Counted from the first letter of the stretch, positions 7,023-15,981 are shown. The stretch: DNA of 64,000 nt from JAGNLV01 sp964612145 (GCA_964612145.1 CAZTBP010000002.1:1-64000), one strand, 5' to 3'. Notes: a model not told the origin generated them from the letters alone. A program made the numbers and translations.

Positions 7023-8012
7023 TCAGGCAGGTTGTTTCTGGTTTTCTTCGAATTTGGACACGTCCATACCGAATGAAAGGCCCATCTCTTCGAGAAGAGT
7101 CGAAATTTCATTAAGCGACTTCCGCCCGAAATTCCGGTATTTGAGCATCTCGGACTCGGTCTTGGTAACGAGATCCTTGATCGTCTGAATATTGGCCGCA
7201 CGGAGACAATTCGATGACCGCACGGAGAGTTCCAACTCGTCGACCCGCGTCTTGAGCAGATTCCGCACGCGGACCGTCTCTTCGTCCTCCTCCGGCTCCT
7301 CTTCCACCATGACTTCTTCATCGAGGTGAATAAACAGCTGGAGGTGGTCTTTCATCAGCTTAGCAGCGTAGGAGAGCGCATCTTCCGGCGTGATTGAGCC
7401 ATCGGTGTTGATTTCCATAATCAGGCGGTCGAAATCTGTCTTTTGTCCTACACGGGTGTTTTCCACCTGGTAGGATACCCGCACGACCGGCGAGAAAAGG
7501 GCATCGACGAAGATGGTCCCAACCGGAGCGTCCGGACGCTTGTTCTGTTCGGCGACCTGATAGGATCGTCCGGAATCGACATCAATTTCCATCTCCAGAT
7601 CGGTGGAGTCGGTAATTTCGCAGATGTGGAGATCGGGGTTCAGGATTTCGATTTCCGGGTCGCCCTCGAACATGCCGGCCGTGATCTTGCCCTTGCTTTC
7701 GGCCTTAAGCCGCAGTGTGCGCATATCGTCGGCATGCATGCGAACTCGCAGCTGCTTGACGTTCAGGACGATATCGGAGACATCTTCAAGTACGCCTTCA
7801 ATGCTGGAGAACTCATGCAGGACATTTTTAATGCGCAGGGACACGACCGCGCCGCCCTGAATCGAGGACAGCAAGACGCGTCGCAGGCTGTTGCCGAGCG
7901 TCGTACCGTAGCCGCGCTCGAGCGGTTCTATTATGAATCGAGAGTAGTTCTCAGTCGCCGACTGTTGGTCGTTGACGACCTCTTTCGGCATTGTCAATGG
8001 TTTCCACTTCAT
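7023..8012 (-). CDS. rpoA: RNA polymerase subunit alpha
   Basis: 329 residues, the usual size. The N-terminal domain (about 1-235) dimerises and scaffolds beta and beta' assembly; LERGYGTTLGNSLRRVLLSSIQGGAV is diagnostic. After an acidic linker (EEEPEEDEETVRVRN) the C-terminal domain carries the helix-hairpin-helix type DNA/activator contact surface (VRSSNCLRAANIQTIKDL, then KSLNEISTLLEEMGLSFGM). It lies between rpsD (34 bp) and rplQ (15 bp), as in most bacteria. Confidence 0.99.
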   Translation of the reverse strand: MKWKPLTMPKEVVNDQQSATENYSRFIIEPLERGYGTTLGNSLRRVLLSSIQGGAVVSLRIKNVLHEFSSIEGVLEDVSDIVLNVKQLRVRMHADDMRTLRLKAESKGKITAGMFEGDPEIEILNPDLHICEITDSTDLEMEIDVDSGRSYQVAEQNKRPDAPVGTIFVDALFSPVVRVSYQVENTRVGQKTDFDRLIMEINTDGSITPEDALSYAAKLMKDHLQLFIHLDEEVMVEEEPEEDEETVRVRNLLKTRVDELELSVRSSNCLRAANIQTIKDLVTKTESEMLKYRNFGRKSLNEISTLLEEMGLSFGMDVSKFEENQKQPA

Positions 8013-8046
8013 AACTCTGGCAAACCCTCCCAGCGGGTTAAAGTCA

Positions 8047-8676
8047 TTACTTGGAGTACAGCTCCACGACCAACTGTTCGTTAACGGTCAGCGGAATATC
8101 CGTACGTTTCGGGACCTCAATAAGTTCGCCTTCTAAAGCGGCCTTATTGAGACGGAGCCAGGGGTAATCATCTCCACGGCCAACATCCTTGAGCGACTCG
8201 TGGATGGACTCCATTTTCTTTGATTTTTCCTTTATCCGAATGACCTCGCCGGGCCGGACAGCATAAGCGGGGATATCGACGATGCGGCCGTCCACCAGGA
8301 CATGCCGGTGTCGGACGAGTTGCCGTGCGGCTTTGCGCGATGCTGCGAACCCGAGCCGATAGACGAGGTTGTCCAGACGTATTTCGAGCAGTTGCAGGAG
8401 GATTTCGCCGGTCACGCCCTGTTTGCGATCAGCGACCTTGAAGTAGTTACTGAACTGTTTCTCCAGCACGCCGTAGATCCGGCGGATTTTCTGCTTTTCT
8501 CTGAGCTGCAAGCCGTACGGGCTTATTTTCCGCCGCCGTCCCTGGCCGTGCTGACCGGGTGCGAAGGGTCGGCGTTCCACGGCGCACTTGTCAGTCAGAC
8601 AGCGCGAACCTTTCAGGAACAGCTTTTCGCCTTCGCGTCGGCAGAGCTTGCAGTTTGCATCACGATATCGAGCCAT
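8047..8676 (-). CDS. rpsD: 30S ribosomal protein S4
   Basis: 209 residues. A primary 16S rRNA binder that nucleates 5'-domain assembly. It has the N-terminal Cys cluster CKLCRREGEKLFLKGSRC, likely a zinc site, followed by FAPGQHGQ. The S4 RNA-binding domain contains RLDNLVYRLGFAASRKAARQ and GRIVDIPAYAVRPGEVI. In proteobacteria S4 also represses its operon; no such leader is evident here. It sits between rpsK and rpoA. Confidence 0.99.
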   Translation of the reverse strand: MARYRDANCKLCRREGEKLFLKGSRCLTDKCAVERRPFAPGQHGQGRRRKISPYGLQLREKQKIRRIYGVLEKQFSNYFKVADRKQGVTGEILLQLLEIRLDNLVYRLGFAASRKAARQLVRHRHVLVDGRIVDIPAYAVRPGEVIRIKEKSKKMESIHESLKDVGRGDDYPWLRLNKAALEGELIEVPKRTDIPLTVNEQLVVELYSK

Positions 8677-8720
8677 TCAGTCTCCTGTATCAGCGTAGTG
8701 CTTCGTTCGTTATTCTTCGA

Positions 8721-9116
8721 TCAGACACGGCGCCGTTTTGGCGGACGGCAGCCGTTGTGGGGTATCGGGGTCACGTCTTTGATGAGCGTGATTTCCAGGC
8801 CGGCGGCTGACAGCGAGCGAATCGCCGCTTCGCGGCCCGATCCCGGACCCTTCACCCAGACTTCAATACGTCGGAGCCCGGAATCCATCGCGTCCTTGGC
8901 CGCGACGGAAGCCGCCTGCTGAGCGGCAAACGGGGTCGACTTCTTCGAGCCCTTGAATCCGACCTTGCCGGCCGAGCCCCAACTAATGGCGCGACCGTTG
9001 CCGTCGGCAAGGGTAATAATCGTATTATTGAAGGTGGCCTTGATGTGCGCGACACCGTTGGCATCAACCTTCCTTGCTTTCTTTTTTGCTCTTCCCTTTT
9101 TCTTTGGGTCAGCCAC
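8721..9116 (-). CDS. rpsK: 30S ribosomal protein S11
   Basis: 131 residues, GTG start. Forms the platform of the small subunit beside S6/S18 and the E-site mRNA. The N-terminus is unusually lysine-rich (DPKKKGRAKKKARK) before the conserved core (GVAHIKATFNNTIITLADG, then VWVKGPGSGREAAIRSL). The C-terminus is the canonical PHNGCRPPKRRRV. It lies 23 bp after rpsM. Confidence 0.99.
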   Translation of the reverse strand: MADPKKKGRAKKKARKVDANGVAHIKATFNNTIITLADGNGRAISWGSAGKVGFKGSKKSTPFAAQQAASVAAKDAMDSGLRRIEVWVKGPGSGREAAIRSLSAAGLEITLIKDVTPIPHNGCRPPKRRRV

Positions 9117-9139
9117 TGATTCTTACCTCCGAAACCTGG

Positions 9140-9526
9140 TTATTTTTTGCCCGGCGGTTTGCGTTTCAGCCCGCCGATAGCCCGCTTTGGTCCCTTGCGG
9201 GTACGGGCGTTGGTTTTGGTCCGCTGTCCCCGCACGGGGAGACTGCGACGATGACGGTAGCCGCGGTAGCAGCCGATATCGATCAGCCGCTTGATGTTCA
9301 TCTGGATTTCACCGCGAAGGGAGCCCTCGACGGTGAAATCGTTTTCGATGACGCCGCGCAACTTGGTCACGTCTTCATCGGACAGGGCATGCACCCGGGT
9401 ATCGGGGCTGACACCGGTCTTTTCAAGAATCTGCCTGCCGCGATGCGGACCGATTCCGAAGATATAGGTCAGTCCGACCTCGACTCGCTTATCCTTGGGC
9501 AGATCAACTCCGGCTATACGTGCCAA
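9140..9526 (-). CDS. rpsM: 30S ribosomal protein S13
   Basis: 128 residues. Located in the head of the small subunit, where it contacts 50S (bridge B1) and its basic tail approaches P-site tRNA. ARIAGVDLPKDKRVEVGLTYIFGIG opens the protein; the helix-two-turn-helix region and the tail TKTNARTRKGPKRAIGGLKRK are conserved. It follows rpmJ by 38 bp, the normal alpha-operon order. Confidence 0.99.
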   Translation of the reverse strand: MARIAGVDLPKDKRVEVGLTYIFGIGPHRGRQILEKTGVSPDTRVHALSDEDVTKLRGVIENDFTVEGSLRGEIQMNIKRLIDIGCYRGYRHRRSLPVRGQRTKTNARTRKGPKRAIGGLKRKPPGKK

Positions 9527-9564
9527 TACGTTCTCCTCACTCTATATACAAACACTTACTTTGC

Positions 9565-9681
9565 TTAACCCTGGCGCTGCTTGTGGCTCGGGTCGCGTTT
9601 GCAAATGACGCGAATGACGCCGCGGCGCTTGATAATCTTGCAGTACTCGCAGCGTTTTCTTACCGATGATTTGACTTTCAT
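9565..9681 (-). CDS. rpmJ: 50S ribosomal protein L36, zinc-binding form
   Basis: A 38-residue protein: MKVKSSVRKRCEYCKIIKRR, then GVIRVICKRDPSHKQRQG and TAA. The Cys-x2-Cys ... Cys ... His set (residues 11, 14, 27 and 33) forms the zinc ribbon of the C+ type of L36, which organises 23S rRNA near the peptidyl-transferase centre. It lies between infA and rpsM, its canonical position. No strong ribosome binding site is visible. Confidence 0.97.
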   Translation of the reverse strand: MKVKSSVRKRCEYCKIIKRRGVIRVICKRDPSHKQRQG

Positions 9682-9708
9682 AACAACAACCAGTCTTCTA
9701 AAAAGTTC

Positions 9709-9927
9709 TTACTTATACCGGTACGTGATGCGACCCCGGCTGAGATCATAGGGTGAAAGTTCCAACGTAACTTTGTCGCCGGGAAGGATCTTGATAAAGT
9801 GCATTCGCATCTTCCCGGATATATGGGCCAGGACGACATGTCCATTGTCCAGTTCCACTTTGAAGGTCGCGTTAGGCAAAGTCTCGATGACTTTACCTTC
9901 GACCGAAATTGTCTCTTCTTTCGCCAT
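9709..9927 (-). CDS. infA: Translation initiation factor IF-1
   Basis: 72 residues, the standard size. A single S1-like OB fold (AKEETISVEGKVIETLPNA, ending DLSRGRITYRYK) that occupies the A site of the 30S subunit during initiation and stimulates IF-2 and IF-3. It lies 10 bp after map and 27 bp before rpmJ; map-infA-rpmJ is the order seen in many Gram-positive and FCB-group bacteria. Confidence 0.99.
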   Translation of the reverse strand: MAKEETISVEGKVIETLPNATFKVELDNGHVVLAHISGKMRMHFIKILPGDKVTLELSPYDLSRGRITYRYK

Positions 9928-9937
9928 ATACTCCTAC

Positions 9938-10684
9938 TCAGTCGACGGTCAGGACGCGGGGTCCGTCCTCAGTGATCGCCACGGTATGTTCAAAATGCGC
10001 CGAGGGCTGACCGTCAGCTGTGACAACCGTCCAGCCGTCCGGCAGCGTCTTTACCTCATAGGTTCCCATGTTGATCATCGGTTCAATGGCGATAACCATA
10101 CCGACTTCCAGTACGGGGCCTTCGTCGGGAGAACCGAAATTAGGGACCTGGGGTTCCTCGTGCATAGAGCGGCCGATGCCGTGCCCGACAAGCTGGCGGA
10201 CCACACCATACCCCTGTGCCTCGGCGACTTCCTGTACAGCCGAGGATATCGCGCCTAATTTATTGCCTTTTCGCGCTTTGTCAATACCGGCGTGCAAAGC
10301 TTTTAAAGTAAATTCCATCAGCCGCCGTCGATCGGACGATACATTCCCAACTGCAAACGTGCGAGCCGAATCGCCATAGTAGCCGTCGACGATTGATCCA
10401 ATATCAACCGAGACAATCTCACCGTCCTTGATAACCCGATCGCCCGGGATGCCATGCACGACTTCATCATCGATTGAGATACAGGCAGAGGCCGGAAATC
10501 CCTGATAACCCTTAAACGCCGGCTCGGCCCCCTGCGATCGAAGGAATTCCTCGATAAGAGAGTCCAGTTCACCGGTCGTCATACCAGCCTTAATGTTTTC
10601 CTGAACCATGGACAGCGTTTTGGCCACAACCTGGCCGGCGCGGAACATTATCTCAATTTGATCCTCTGTTTTCAGCACAATCAC
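9938..10684 (-). CDS. map: Methionine aminopeptidase type I
   Basis: 248 residues. Removes the initiator Met from new proteins once it is deformylated. All five metal ligands are in place: D94, D105, H168, E201 and E232, plus the substrate-contacting H77 in VHGIPG. There is no N-terminal SH3-like extension, so it is the short (type Ia) form. It follows adk by 15 bp and precedes infA by 10 bp. Confidence 0.98.
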   Translation of the reverse strand: MIVLKTEDQIEIMFRAGQVVAKTLSMVQENIKAGMTTGELDSLIEEFLRSQGAEPAFKGYQGFPASACISIDDEVVHGIPGDRVIKDGEIVSVDIGSIVDGYYGDSARTFAVGNVSSDRRRLMEFTLKALHAGIDKARKGNKLGAISSAVQEVAEAQGYGVVRQLVGHGIGRSMHEEPQVPNFGSPDEGPVLEVGMVIAIEPMINMGTYEVKTLPDGWTVVTADGQPSAHFEHTVAITEDGPRVLTVD

Positions 10685-10699
10685 AGACGCGGTATCCGG

Positions 10700-11350
10700 T
10701 TATTTCGAATTCACGACTCCAAGCAGATCATTGAAGACAGATTTCGGCTCCTGTTCGCCGTTGACAGCAATCAGGATTGATTCGTTTCGATAAAAGTCTT
10801 CGATCGGCTGGGTCTGTTTCTTATAGACTTCGAGGCGATTGCGCACCACCTCCGGCTGATCGTCTTTGCGTCGCTGAAGTTCAGCTCCGTCCGCGTCGCA
10901 CTTCCCTTCCTCTTTCGGCTGGTTGGCCGGGTAGGAGTATGTTTTCTGACAGGTCGGGCAGAACCAGCGTCCGGAGAGCCGGCGGACGACCTCATCATCG
11001 GAAACGTCCAGCAGTATGGCGGCGTCGAGCGCCTTGTCGTTCTTCTTAAACATGTTTTTCAGCGCCTCGGCCTGTGGCACGGTGCGCGGGAAACCGTCGA
11101 GGATAAACCCGCTGTCGAGTTCTCCGTTGGTCACCTTTTCTTCGATCAGTCCGACAATTAAGTCGTCGGGAACGAGTTCGCCTCGTTCCATATAGCCCTG
11201 AGCTTGTTTCCCCAGCTCAGTGCCCTCTTTCACGGCATTACGCAGCAAATCACCGGTCGACAAATGCTTTACGTTTATCTCCCCGGCGAGTTTTGCAGCC
11301 TGGGTGCCTTTCCCTGATCCCGGAGGGCCGAGGAACACCAGGTTTTTCAT
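10700..11350 (-). CDS. adk: Adenylate kinase with zinc-type LID
   Basis: 216 residues from the ATG at 11350, placed 8 nt after GGAGG; a GTG just upstream is in frame but badly spaced. Converts AMP + ATP to two ADP. The P-loop GPPGSGKGTQ is near the N-terminus. The long LID domain carries CPTC and a later KCD, so zinc is probably held by three Cys and an Asp, as in Gram-positive type enzymes. The ATG overlaps the secY stop by 1 nt. Confidence 0.98.
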   Translation of the reverse strand: MKNLVFLGPPGSGKGTQAAKLAGEINVKHLSTGDLLRNAVKEGTELGKQAQGYMERGELVPDDLIVGLIEEKVTNGELDSGFILDGFPRTVPQAEALKNMFKKNDKALDAAILLDVSDDEVVRRLSGRWFCPTCQKTYSYPANQPKEEGKCDADGAELQRRKDDQPEVVRNRLEVYKKQTQPIEDFYRNESILIAVNGEQEPKSVFNDLLGVVNSK

Positions 11351-12660
11351 CACATTGACCTCCCCCGAATTCTGCCTTTCTTCATGAAACCATCATAGTG
11401 ACGCATAATCAGATGCGATTCAATCTGCTGCAGGGTATCGAGCGCCACACCGACCACAATCAGCAGGCCGGTACCTCCGAAGAAGAAGTTAACGTTGAAC
11501 TGCCCGATAAGGACCCACGGCAGGATCGCGATCATAGCAAAAAATATCGCGCCCGGAAGTGTAATCCGGGTCAGAATTCTCTCGACATATTCGGCGGTAT
11601 TGCGGCCGGGACGAATACCCGGGATATAGCCGCCGTTCTTGCGCATGTTGTCTGCGATTTCCATCGGGTTAAAGACGATCGCGGTATAGAAGTATGCGAA
11701 GAAGACAATGATCAGGCCGTAAATGATCGAATACCATAGCCCGCCCGGCGCCAAAAGACCGGTCACGACGTTCTGGATCCAGTCGGTGTTCGGGAAGAGC
11801 TGGGCAACGGTCGACGGCAGGAACATGATCGACTGCGCAAAGATGATCGGGATAACACCGGCCGAATTCACTGAAAGCGGCAAGTGGGTGGTCGCCCCGC
11901 CAAAGACACGGCGGCCGACAACTTTTCGAGGATATTGCACCGGGACCCTGCGCTGTGCTCGCGTGACCATAATAATGGCGGCAATTACCGCGATCATCAT
12001 GACCAGCATGAGAACTCCAATGAGGAAGCTGTGCGAGCCGGTCCAGATAAGCTGGATTTCCTGAATCACCGCTTCGGGCAGACGGGCAATAATCCCGATG
12101 AAAATGATGAGCGAAATACCGTTGCCGATACCCCGTTCGGTAATCTGTTCACCGAGCCACATGATAAAGATTGTTCCGCAGGTGAAGGTCAGAATGGTCA
12201 GCGGAATGAAGGCGGCAGTGTTCATATGCACCGCCGAAATTCCCTGCGCACTCTTCACCGTCGTCAGGTAGCCAGCGGTTCCCCATGCCTGCAAGGCCGC
12301 AATCAGTACCGTCAGATAGCGAGTGTACTGGGTGATCTTGCGGCGCCCTTCTTCTCCCTCACGCTGGAGTCGCTGCAGATACGGCACGACCGCGCCCAGC
12401 AGCTGGAGCATAATCGAGGCGGAGATGTAGGGCATGATGCCCATGGCGAAAATCGTGGCCTTGGCAAAGGCCCCACCGACAAAGAGGTCAAACAGCCCGA
12501 AGATAGAGTTGTTGGCGAGCTGCGCCGCCAGGATGGAACCATCGACACCCGGAGTCGGAATATGTCCGCCGATACGATAGACAACGAGCAGGGCGAGGGT
12601 GTAGAAGATCCTTTTCCGCAGTTCCTCGACTTTAAAAACTGACCTGAATGTTTCTATCAA
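11350..12660 (-). CDS. secY: Protein translocase subunit SecY
   Basis: 436 residues. Forms the protein-conducting channel of the inner membrane with SecE (37838-38041) and SecG. About ten transmembrane helices are evident; the plug/TM2 signature GGAFAKATIFAMGIMPYIS and the cytoplasmic loops conserved for SecA and ribosome contact are present. It starts with TTG inside a 4-nt TTGA overlap with the rplO stop, with GAGGTGG upstream. It is part of the spc operon, followed by adk. Confidence 0.99.
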   Translation of the reverse strand: MIETFRSVFKVEELRKRIFYTLALLVVYRIGGHIPTPGVDGSILAAQLANNSIFGLFDLFVGGAFAKATIFAMGIMPYISASIMLQLLGAVVPYLQRLQREGEEGRRKITQYTRYLTVLIAALQAWGTAGYLTTVKSAQGISAVHMNTAAFIPLTILTFTCGTIFIMWLGEQITERGIGNGISLIIFIGIIARLPEAVIQEIQLIWTGSHSFLIGVLMLVMMIAVIAAIIMVTRAQRRVPVQYPRKVVGRRVFGGATTHLPLSVNSAGVIPIIFAQSIMFLPSTVAQLFPNTDWIQNVVTGLLAPGGLWYSIIYGLIIVFFAYFYTAIVFNPMEIADNMRKNGGYIPGIRPGRNTAEYVERILTRITLPGAIFFAMIAILPWVLIGQFNVNFFFGGTGLLIVVGVALDTLQQIESHLIMRHYDGFMKKGRIRGRSM

Positions 12661-13097
12661 GACACCACCTCGGCTTTTCCGCCGGCTTTTTCGAGTTTTT
12701 CGACGGCCGACTTGCTGAATGCCGCAGCTTTGACGGTGTACGCTTTTTCCACTTCGCCGTTACCGAGCACCTTGACCGGTACATTGGTCTTGTGGATCAG
12801 CCCGGCTTCCTTGAGCGTTTCGGGCGTGACATCGCCGGCTTCCAGACGGGTAAGGTCGGCGACATTTACAATCTGGTACTCTTTCCTGAAGATATTTCTA
12901 AAGCCGAACTTCGGGATTCGGCGGGCGAGCGGCATCTGGCCGCCCTCCATCCAGGCGCGATGCTTGCTACCGCTGCGCTGGCCGGCGCCTTTATGACCGC
13001 GACCGGAGGTCTTGCCCAGACCGCTGCCGGGACCGCGCCCGACGCGCTTGCGAGTCTTTTTCGAGCCTTTCGGGGGCTTCAAATCATGCAGTTCCAT
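12657..13097 (-). CDS. rplO: 50S ribosomal protein L15
   Basis: 146 residues. Binds 23S rRNA domain II late in assembly. The Gly/Arg-rich N-terminal extension (KKTRKRVGRGPGSGLGKTSG) penetrates the subunit; the globular part follows, with GGQMPLARRIPKFGF. It lies 18 bp after rpmD and its stop overlaps the secY start, suggesting coupling of ribosomal and translocon expression. Confidence 0.99.
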   Translation of the reverse strand: MELHDLKPPKGSKKTRKRVGRGPGSGLGKTSGRGHKGAGQRSGSKHRAWMEGGQMPLARRIPKFGFRNIFRKEYQIVNVADLTRLEAGDVTPETLKEAGLIHKTNVPVKVLGNGEVEKAYTVKAAAFSKSAVEKLEKAGGKAEVVS

Positions 13098-13115
13098 CTC
13101 GGGCCTCTATCTTCG

Positions 13116-13304
13116 CTAATCGATTTCTTCTACAGCTACCAGGTGACCGACGGCTTTGATCATGCCGCGAATCTGGGGCGTGTCGTTGTGCACGACTGAC
13201 TTCCGGATCTTGCCCAGGCCGAGCGCCTCGATAGTGCGCTTCTGGGGTTCCTTGCGGTCAATCGTGCTTTTAATCTGGGTTACTTTCAGCTTGCCCATCA
13301 CCAT
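13116..13304 (-). CDS. rpmD: 50S ribosomal protein L30
   Basis: 62 residues, the short bacterial form. The ferredoxin-like fold starts GKLKVTQIKSTIDRKEPQKR; the motif ALGLGKIRKSVVHNDTPQIRG is diagnostic. Binds 23S rRNA at the subunit surface near 5S rRNA. Located between rpsE and rplO. Confidence 0.98.
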   Translation of the reverse strand: MVMGKLKVTQIKSTIDRKEPQKRTIEALGLGKIRKSVVHNDTPQIRGMIKAVGHLVAVEEID

Positions 13305-13325
13305 GTCCTTCTCAGTCGCGTGCGG

Positions 13326-13808
13326 TTATTCCGCTTCGCGGGCCTTGATTTCCTCTTCACGGGTCTGCAGCTCGCTCAGTCCCTGCATGGTCGCTTTGAC
13401 CATGTTGTAGGGGTTTCGGCTGCCGAGCGTCTTGGCCAGAATATCCTGCACACCGAGCGATTCCAGCACGGCCCGGACAGCGCCGCCGGCAATCACACCG
13501 GTACCCGGCGAAGCGGGACGCATAACGACGCGGGTGGCAGAGTACTCGCCGTCGATCCGGTGCGGGATAGTGCCTTTATGCAGGCTGATGCTGGTCATGT
13601 TCTTACGAGCGGCATCGGTTCCCTTCCGGATTGCGTCGGAAACCTCGGGCGCCTTGCCGTGGCCGACACCAACCTTGCCGTTGCGATCGCCAACTGCGAC
13701 CAGGGCGGTAAACGAAAAACGCCGCCCGCCTTTGACAACCTTGGCCACCCGCTTTACGGTGATTACTTTCTCCTCAAATTCGAGGTTATCTGAATCAAAA
13801 CGCGCCAA
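13326..13808 (-). CDS. rpsE: 30S ribosomal protein S5
   Basis: 160 residues. Has the double-stranded RNA-binding-like N-terminal domain (FEEKVITVKRVAKVVKGGRR) and the C-terminal alpha/beta domain (RPASPGTGVIAGGAVRAVLE). It lines the mRNA entry channel with S3 and S4 and contributes to decoding accuracy. It lies 36 bp after rplR and 21 bp before rpmD. Confidence 0.99.
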   Translation of the reverse strand: MARFDSDNLEFEEKVITVKRVAKVVKGGRRFSFTALVAVGDRNGKVGVGHGKAPEVSDAIRKGTDAARKNMTSISLHKGTIPHRIDGEYSATRVVMRPASPGTGVIAGGAVRAVLESLGVQDILAKTLGSRNPYNMVKATMQGLSELQTREEEIKAREAE

Positions 13809-13844
13809 TCTGCACCTCTTCTATTCTCACGAACATTCTTTTTC

Positions 13845-14219
13845 TTACAGTTTCAGTCCGCCGGAGCGGGCACCCTCGGCGACAGCCTTGATGCGACCGT
13901 GGTACCGATACTGATTACGATCGAACACTACCGACTCGATTCCCTTGGCCTTGGCTTCCTGGGCCACTATCTCGCCGACTTTCTTGGCCACATCCATTTT
14001 GGTCATGTCATCTTTGAGATGTTCAAGGACATTCTTGGAATTGGATGCGGCGGCTGCGAGCGTCACAGCTTTTTCGTCGTCGATCACTTGAACGAAGATA
14101 TTCTTCAGCGATTTAGCGACCGTCAGGCGGGGCCGTTCGGCCGTACCCTGGACCTTGCCGCGAACGCGCAGGCGGCGTCGCTGAGCTCTTTTGCGTCTTA
14201 CAACATTTTTATCAGCCAT
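13845..14219 (-). CDS. rplR: 50S ribosomal protein L18
   Basis: 124 residues. Binds 5S rRNA with L5 in the central protuberance. The basic N-terminus (DKNVVRRKRAQRRRLRVRGK) and RPRLTVAKSLKNIFVQVIDD are conserved; the C-terminus ends YRYHGRIKAVAEGARSGGL, typical of the family. It lies 22 bp after rplF. Confidence 0.99.
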   Translation of the reverse strand: MADKNVVRRKRAQRRRLRVRGKVQGTAERPRLTVAKSLKNIFVQVIDDEKAVTLAAAASNSKNVLEHLKDDMTKMDVAKKVGEIVAQEAKAKGIESVVFDRNQYRYHGRIKAVAEGARSGGLKL

Positions 14220-14241
14220 GTCTCTCTGCCATTATCTATGC

Positions 14242-14784
14242 TTATGCACCAGCGGTCTTGCCGGCTTTGGTCCGCACGTATTCGCCGAGATAGCGTACGC
14301 CTTTGCCCTTGTAGGGTTCCGGTATGCGGAAGGAGCGGATCTTGGCCGCTACCTGGCCGACGAGTTGTTTATCTATGCCGGACACTTTCACTTTATTCTC
14401 TTTTGGAAAGACTTCAATATCGATGCCTTCCGGCGGCGTCATCACGATCGGGTGCGAGTAGCCCAGAAAGAGGATCAGGTTCTTGCCGCGCATTTCGACC
14501 CTATATCCAACGCCGATGATCTGGAGTTCCTTGTCGAAACCGTCGGTCACGCCGACCACCATGTTGTTAACCAGGGCCCGGGTGAGCCCGTGCAGGGCAC
14601 GGTGACGCTTGGAGTCCGACGGTCGCTCGACGACGATTTCGTTGTCTTTCACGGCGGCGGACATTTCCCGGTGCATTGTCGTTTCGAGGTTACCTTTGGG
14701 GCCGGTAATCTTGACGACCTGTCCGTTGATATCGACTTTCGTCTTGTCCGGAATCGGTATGGGTTGTTTACCTACTCTCGACAT
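14242..14784 (-). CDS. rplF: 50S ribosomal protein L6
   Basis: 180 residues from the ATG at 14784 (MSRVGKQPIPI), the start usual for L6; a longer frame to 14808 overlaps rpsH. Two repeated L6 domains bind 23S rRNA near the sarcin-ricin loop and factor site. The second domain carries the signature PEPYKGKGVRYLGEYVRTKAGK. It lies 14 bp after rpsH. Confidence 0.99.
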   Translation of the reverse strand: MSRVGKQPIPIPDKTKVDINGQVVKITGPKGNLETTMHREMSAAVKDNEIVVERPSDSKRHRALHGLTRALVNNMVVGVTDGFDKELQIIGVGYRVEMRGKNLILFLGYSHPIVMTPPEGIDIEVFPKENKVKVSGIDKQLVGQVAAKIRSFRIPEPYKGKGVRYLGEYVRTKAGKTAGA

Positions 14785-14798
14785 TGTCAGATCCTTTC

Positions 14799-15200
14799 TT
14801 ACCAGCACCTCAGTAGCACTTCACCGCCGACGCCCTTCTGGGCGGCGTCGAAGTTGGTCATCACGCCGCTGGACGTGGACAGCAACAACATGCCACGGGT
14901 GTTAAAGGTCGACTGGCGCGTCTCGCCGGCATCAAAATACCGGCGCAGGCCGGGGCGCGAGACGCGCTGGATTCCGTTGAGGACCGGGGTGTCACCAGCG
15001 ACATAGCGCAGGTACACCCGCAGGATACCCTGTTTGTTGTCCGGGATATCCACGACGTCCTTGACGAACTTGTGCTGTTTCAGAATGCCGATGATATCCC
15101 GCTTGAGGTTCGACGCAGGAACGTCGACGGCGTTCATATGCGCCTTGGAACCGTTGCGGATTCTCGTCAGCAGGTCAGCGATGGGGTCGGTCATACTCAT
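14799..15200 (-). CDS. rpsH: 30S ribosomal protein S8
   Basis: 133 residues. Binds helix 21 of 16S rRNA in the central domain. MTDPIADLLTRIRNG opens the protein and the C-terminal signature STSSGVMTNFDAAQKGVGGEVLLRCW is present in family form. In E. coli S8 represses the spc operon by binding the rplE region; no equivalent site was recognised here. Confidence 0.99.
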   Translation of the reverse strand: MSMTDPIADLLTRIRNGSKAHMNAVDVPASNLKRDIIGILKQHKFVKDVVDIPDNKQGILRVYLRYVAGDTPVLNGIQRVSRPGLRRYFDAGETRQSTFNTRGMLLLSTSSGVMTNFDAAQKGVGGEVLLRCW

Positions 15201-15226
15201 CTTTAAAAGGCTCCCACTGTATCCGT

Positions 15227-15412
15227 TTACCAGCTGGCTTTCACCACGCCGGGCAGTTCACCGGCCAGCGCCAGTTGCCTGAAGCAGATTCGGCACAGGC
15301 CAAAGCGGCGCATGTACGCCCGGGGCCGTCCACAGCGACCGCACCGGTTGTACTTCCGTACCTTAAATTTCGGTTTGCGTTTTTGCTTTTCAATAAGGGC
15401 TGTCTTTGCCAT
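15227..15412 (-). CDS. rpsN: 30S ribosomal protein S14, zinc type (type Z)
   Basis: 61 residues, the short form. Two Cys pairs, CGRCG and CRICF, hold zinc; the longer zinc-free form of many proteobacteria is not seen in this window. It sits in the 30S head near S3 and S10. Located between rplE (18 bp) and rpsH (26 bp), the canonical position. Confidence 0.99.
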   Translation of the reverse strand: MAKTALIEKQKRKPKFKVRKYNRCGRCGRPRAYMRRFGLCRICFRQLALAGELPGVVKASW

Positions 15413-15430
15413 AAGCTATCAATCCGGTCT

Positions 15431-15970
15431 CTATTTGCGAAAGGGCATTCCCATCTCAGCCAGCAGCTGCCGGGCCTCGTCATCGGTGTCGGCAGTGGTG
15501 GTGATGGCAATGTTCATTCCGCGTACCTTGTCAACTTTATCCAATTCGATCTCGGGGAAGATTAGTTGTTCTTTCAGCCCGAGGTTGTAATTCCCTCGTC
15601 CGTCGAATGCCTTGACGCTCACTCCGCGGAAGTCGCGAATACGCGGGATGGCGATATTCATCAGGCGATCCAGAAACTCGTACATCGTTTCGCGCCGCAG
15701 GGTTACAGCACAGCCAATCGGCATGCCTTCACGCAGCTTAAAGTTCGAGATACTCTTGCGGGCACGGGTCACGATCGGCTTGCGGCCCGTGATTTTCTGC
15801 AGATCCTCCACCGCGGCGTCCAGCGCCTTGGTGTTTTCGGTGGCTTCGCCGACACCGATATTTATGGTGACACTGGCGATTTTGGGCACCTGCAGAATCG
15901 ACTTGTACCCGTTGGCCTTCATCAGCTTCGGGGCGACATCTTCCAGATATTTTTTCTTCAACGTGGCCAT
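15431..15970 (-). CDS. rplE: 50S ribosomal protein L5
   Basis: 179 residues from the ATG at 15970 (MATLKKKYLED); an earlier in-frame ATG at 15985 overlaps rplX. Binds 5S rRNA in the central protuberance and contacts P-site tRNA. The signature LQVPKIASVTINIGVGEAT is near the N-terminus and GCAVTLRRETMYEFLDRL is in the middle. It precedes rpsN by 18 bp. Confidence 0.98.
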   Translation of the reverse strand: MATLKKKYLEDVAPKLMKANGYKSILQVPKIASVTINIGVGEATENTKALDAAVEDLQKITGRKPIVTRARKSISNFKLREGMPIGCAVTLRRETMYEFLDRLMNIAIPRIRDFRGVSVKAFDGRGNYNLGLKEQLIFPEIELDKVDKVRGMNIAITTTADTDDEARQLLAEMGMPFRK

Positions 15971-15981
15971 AGCCGTAAACC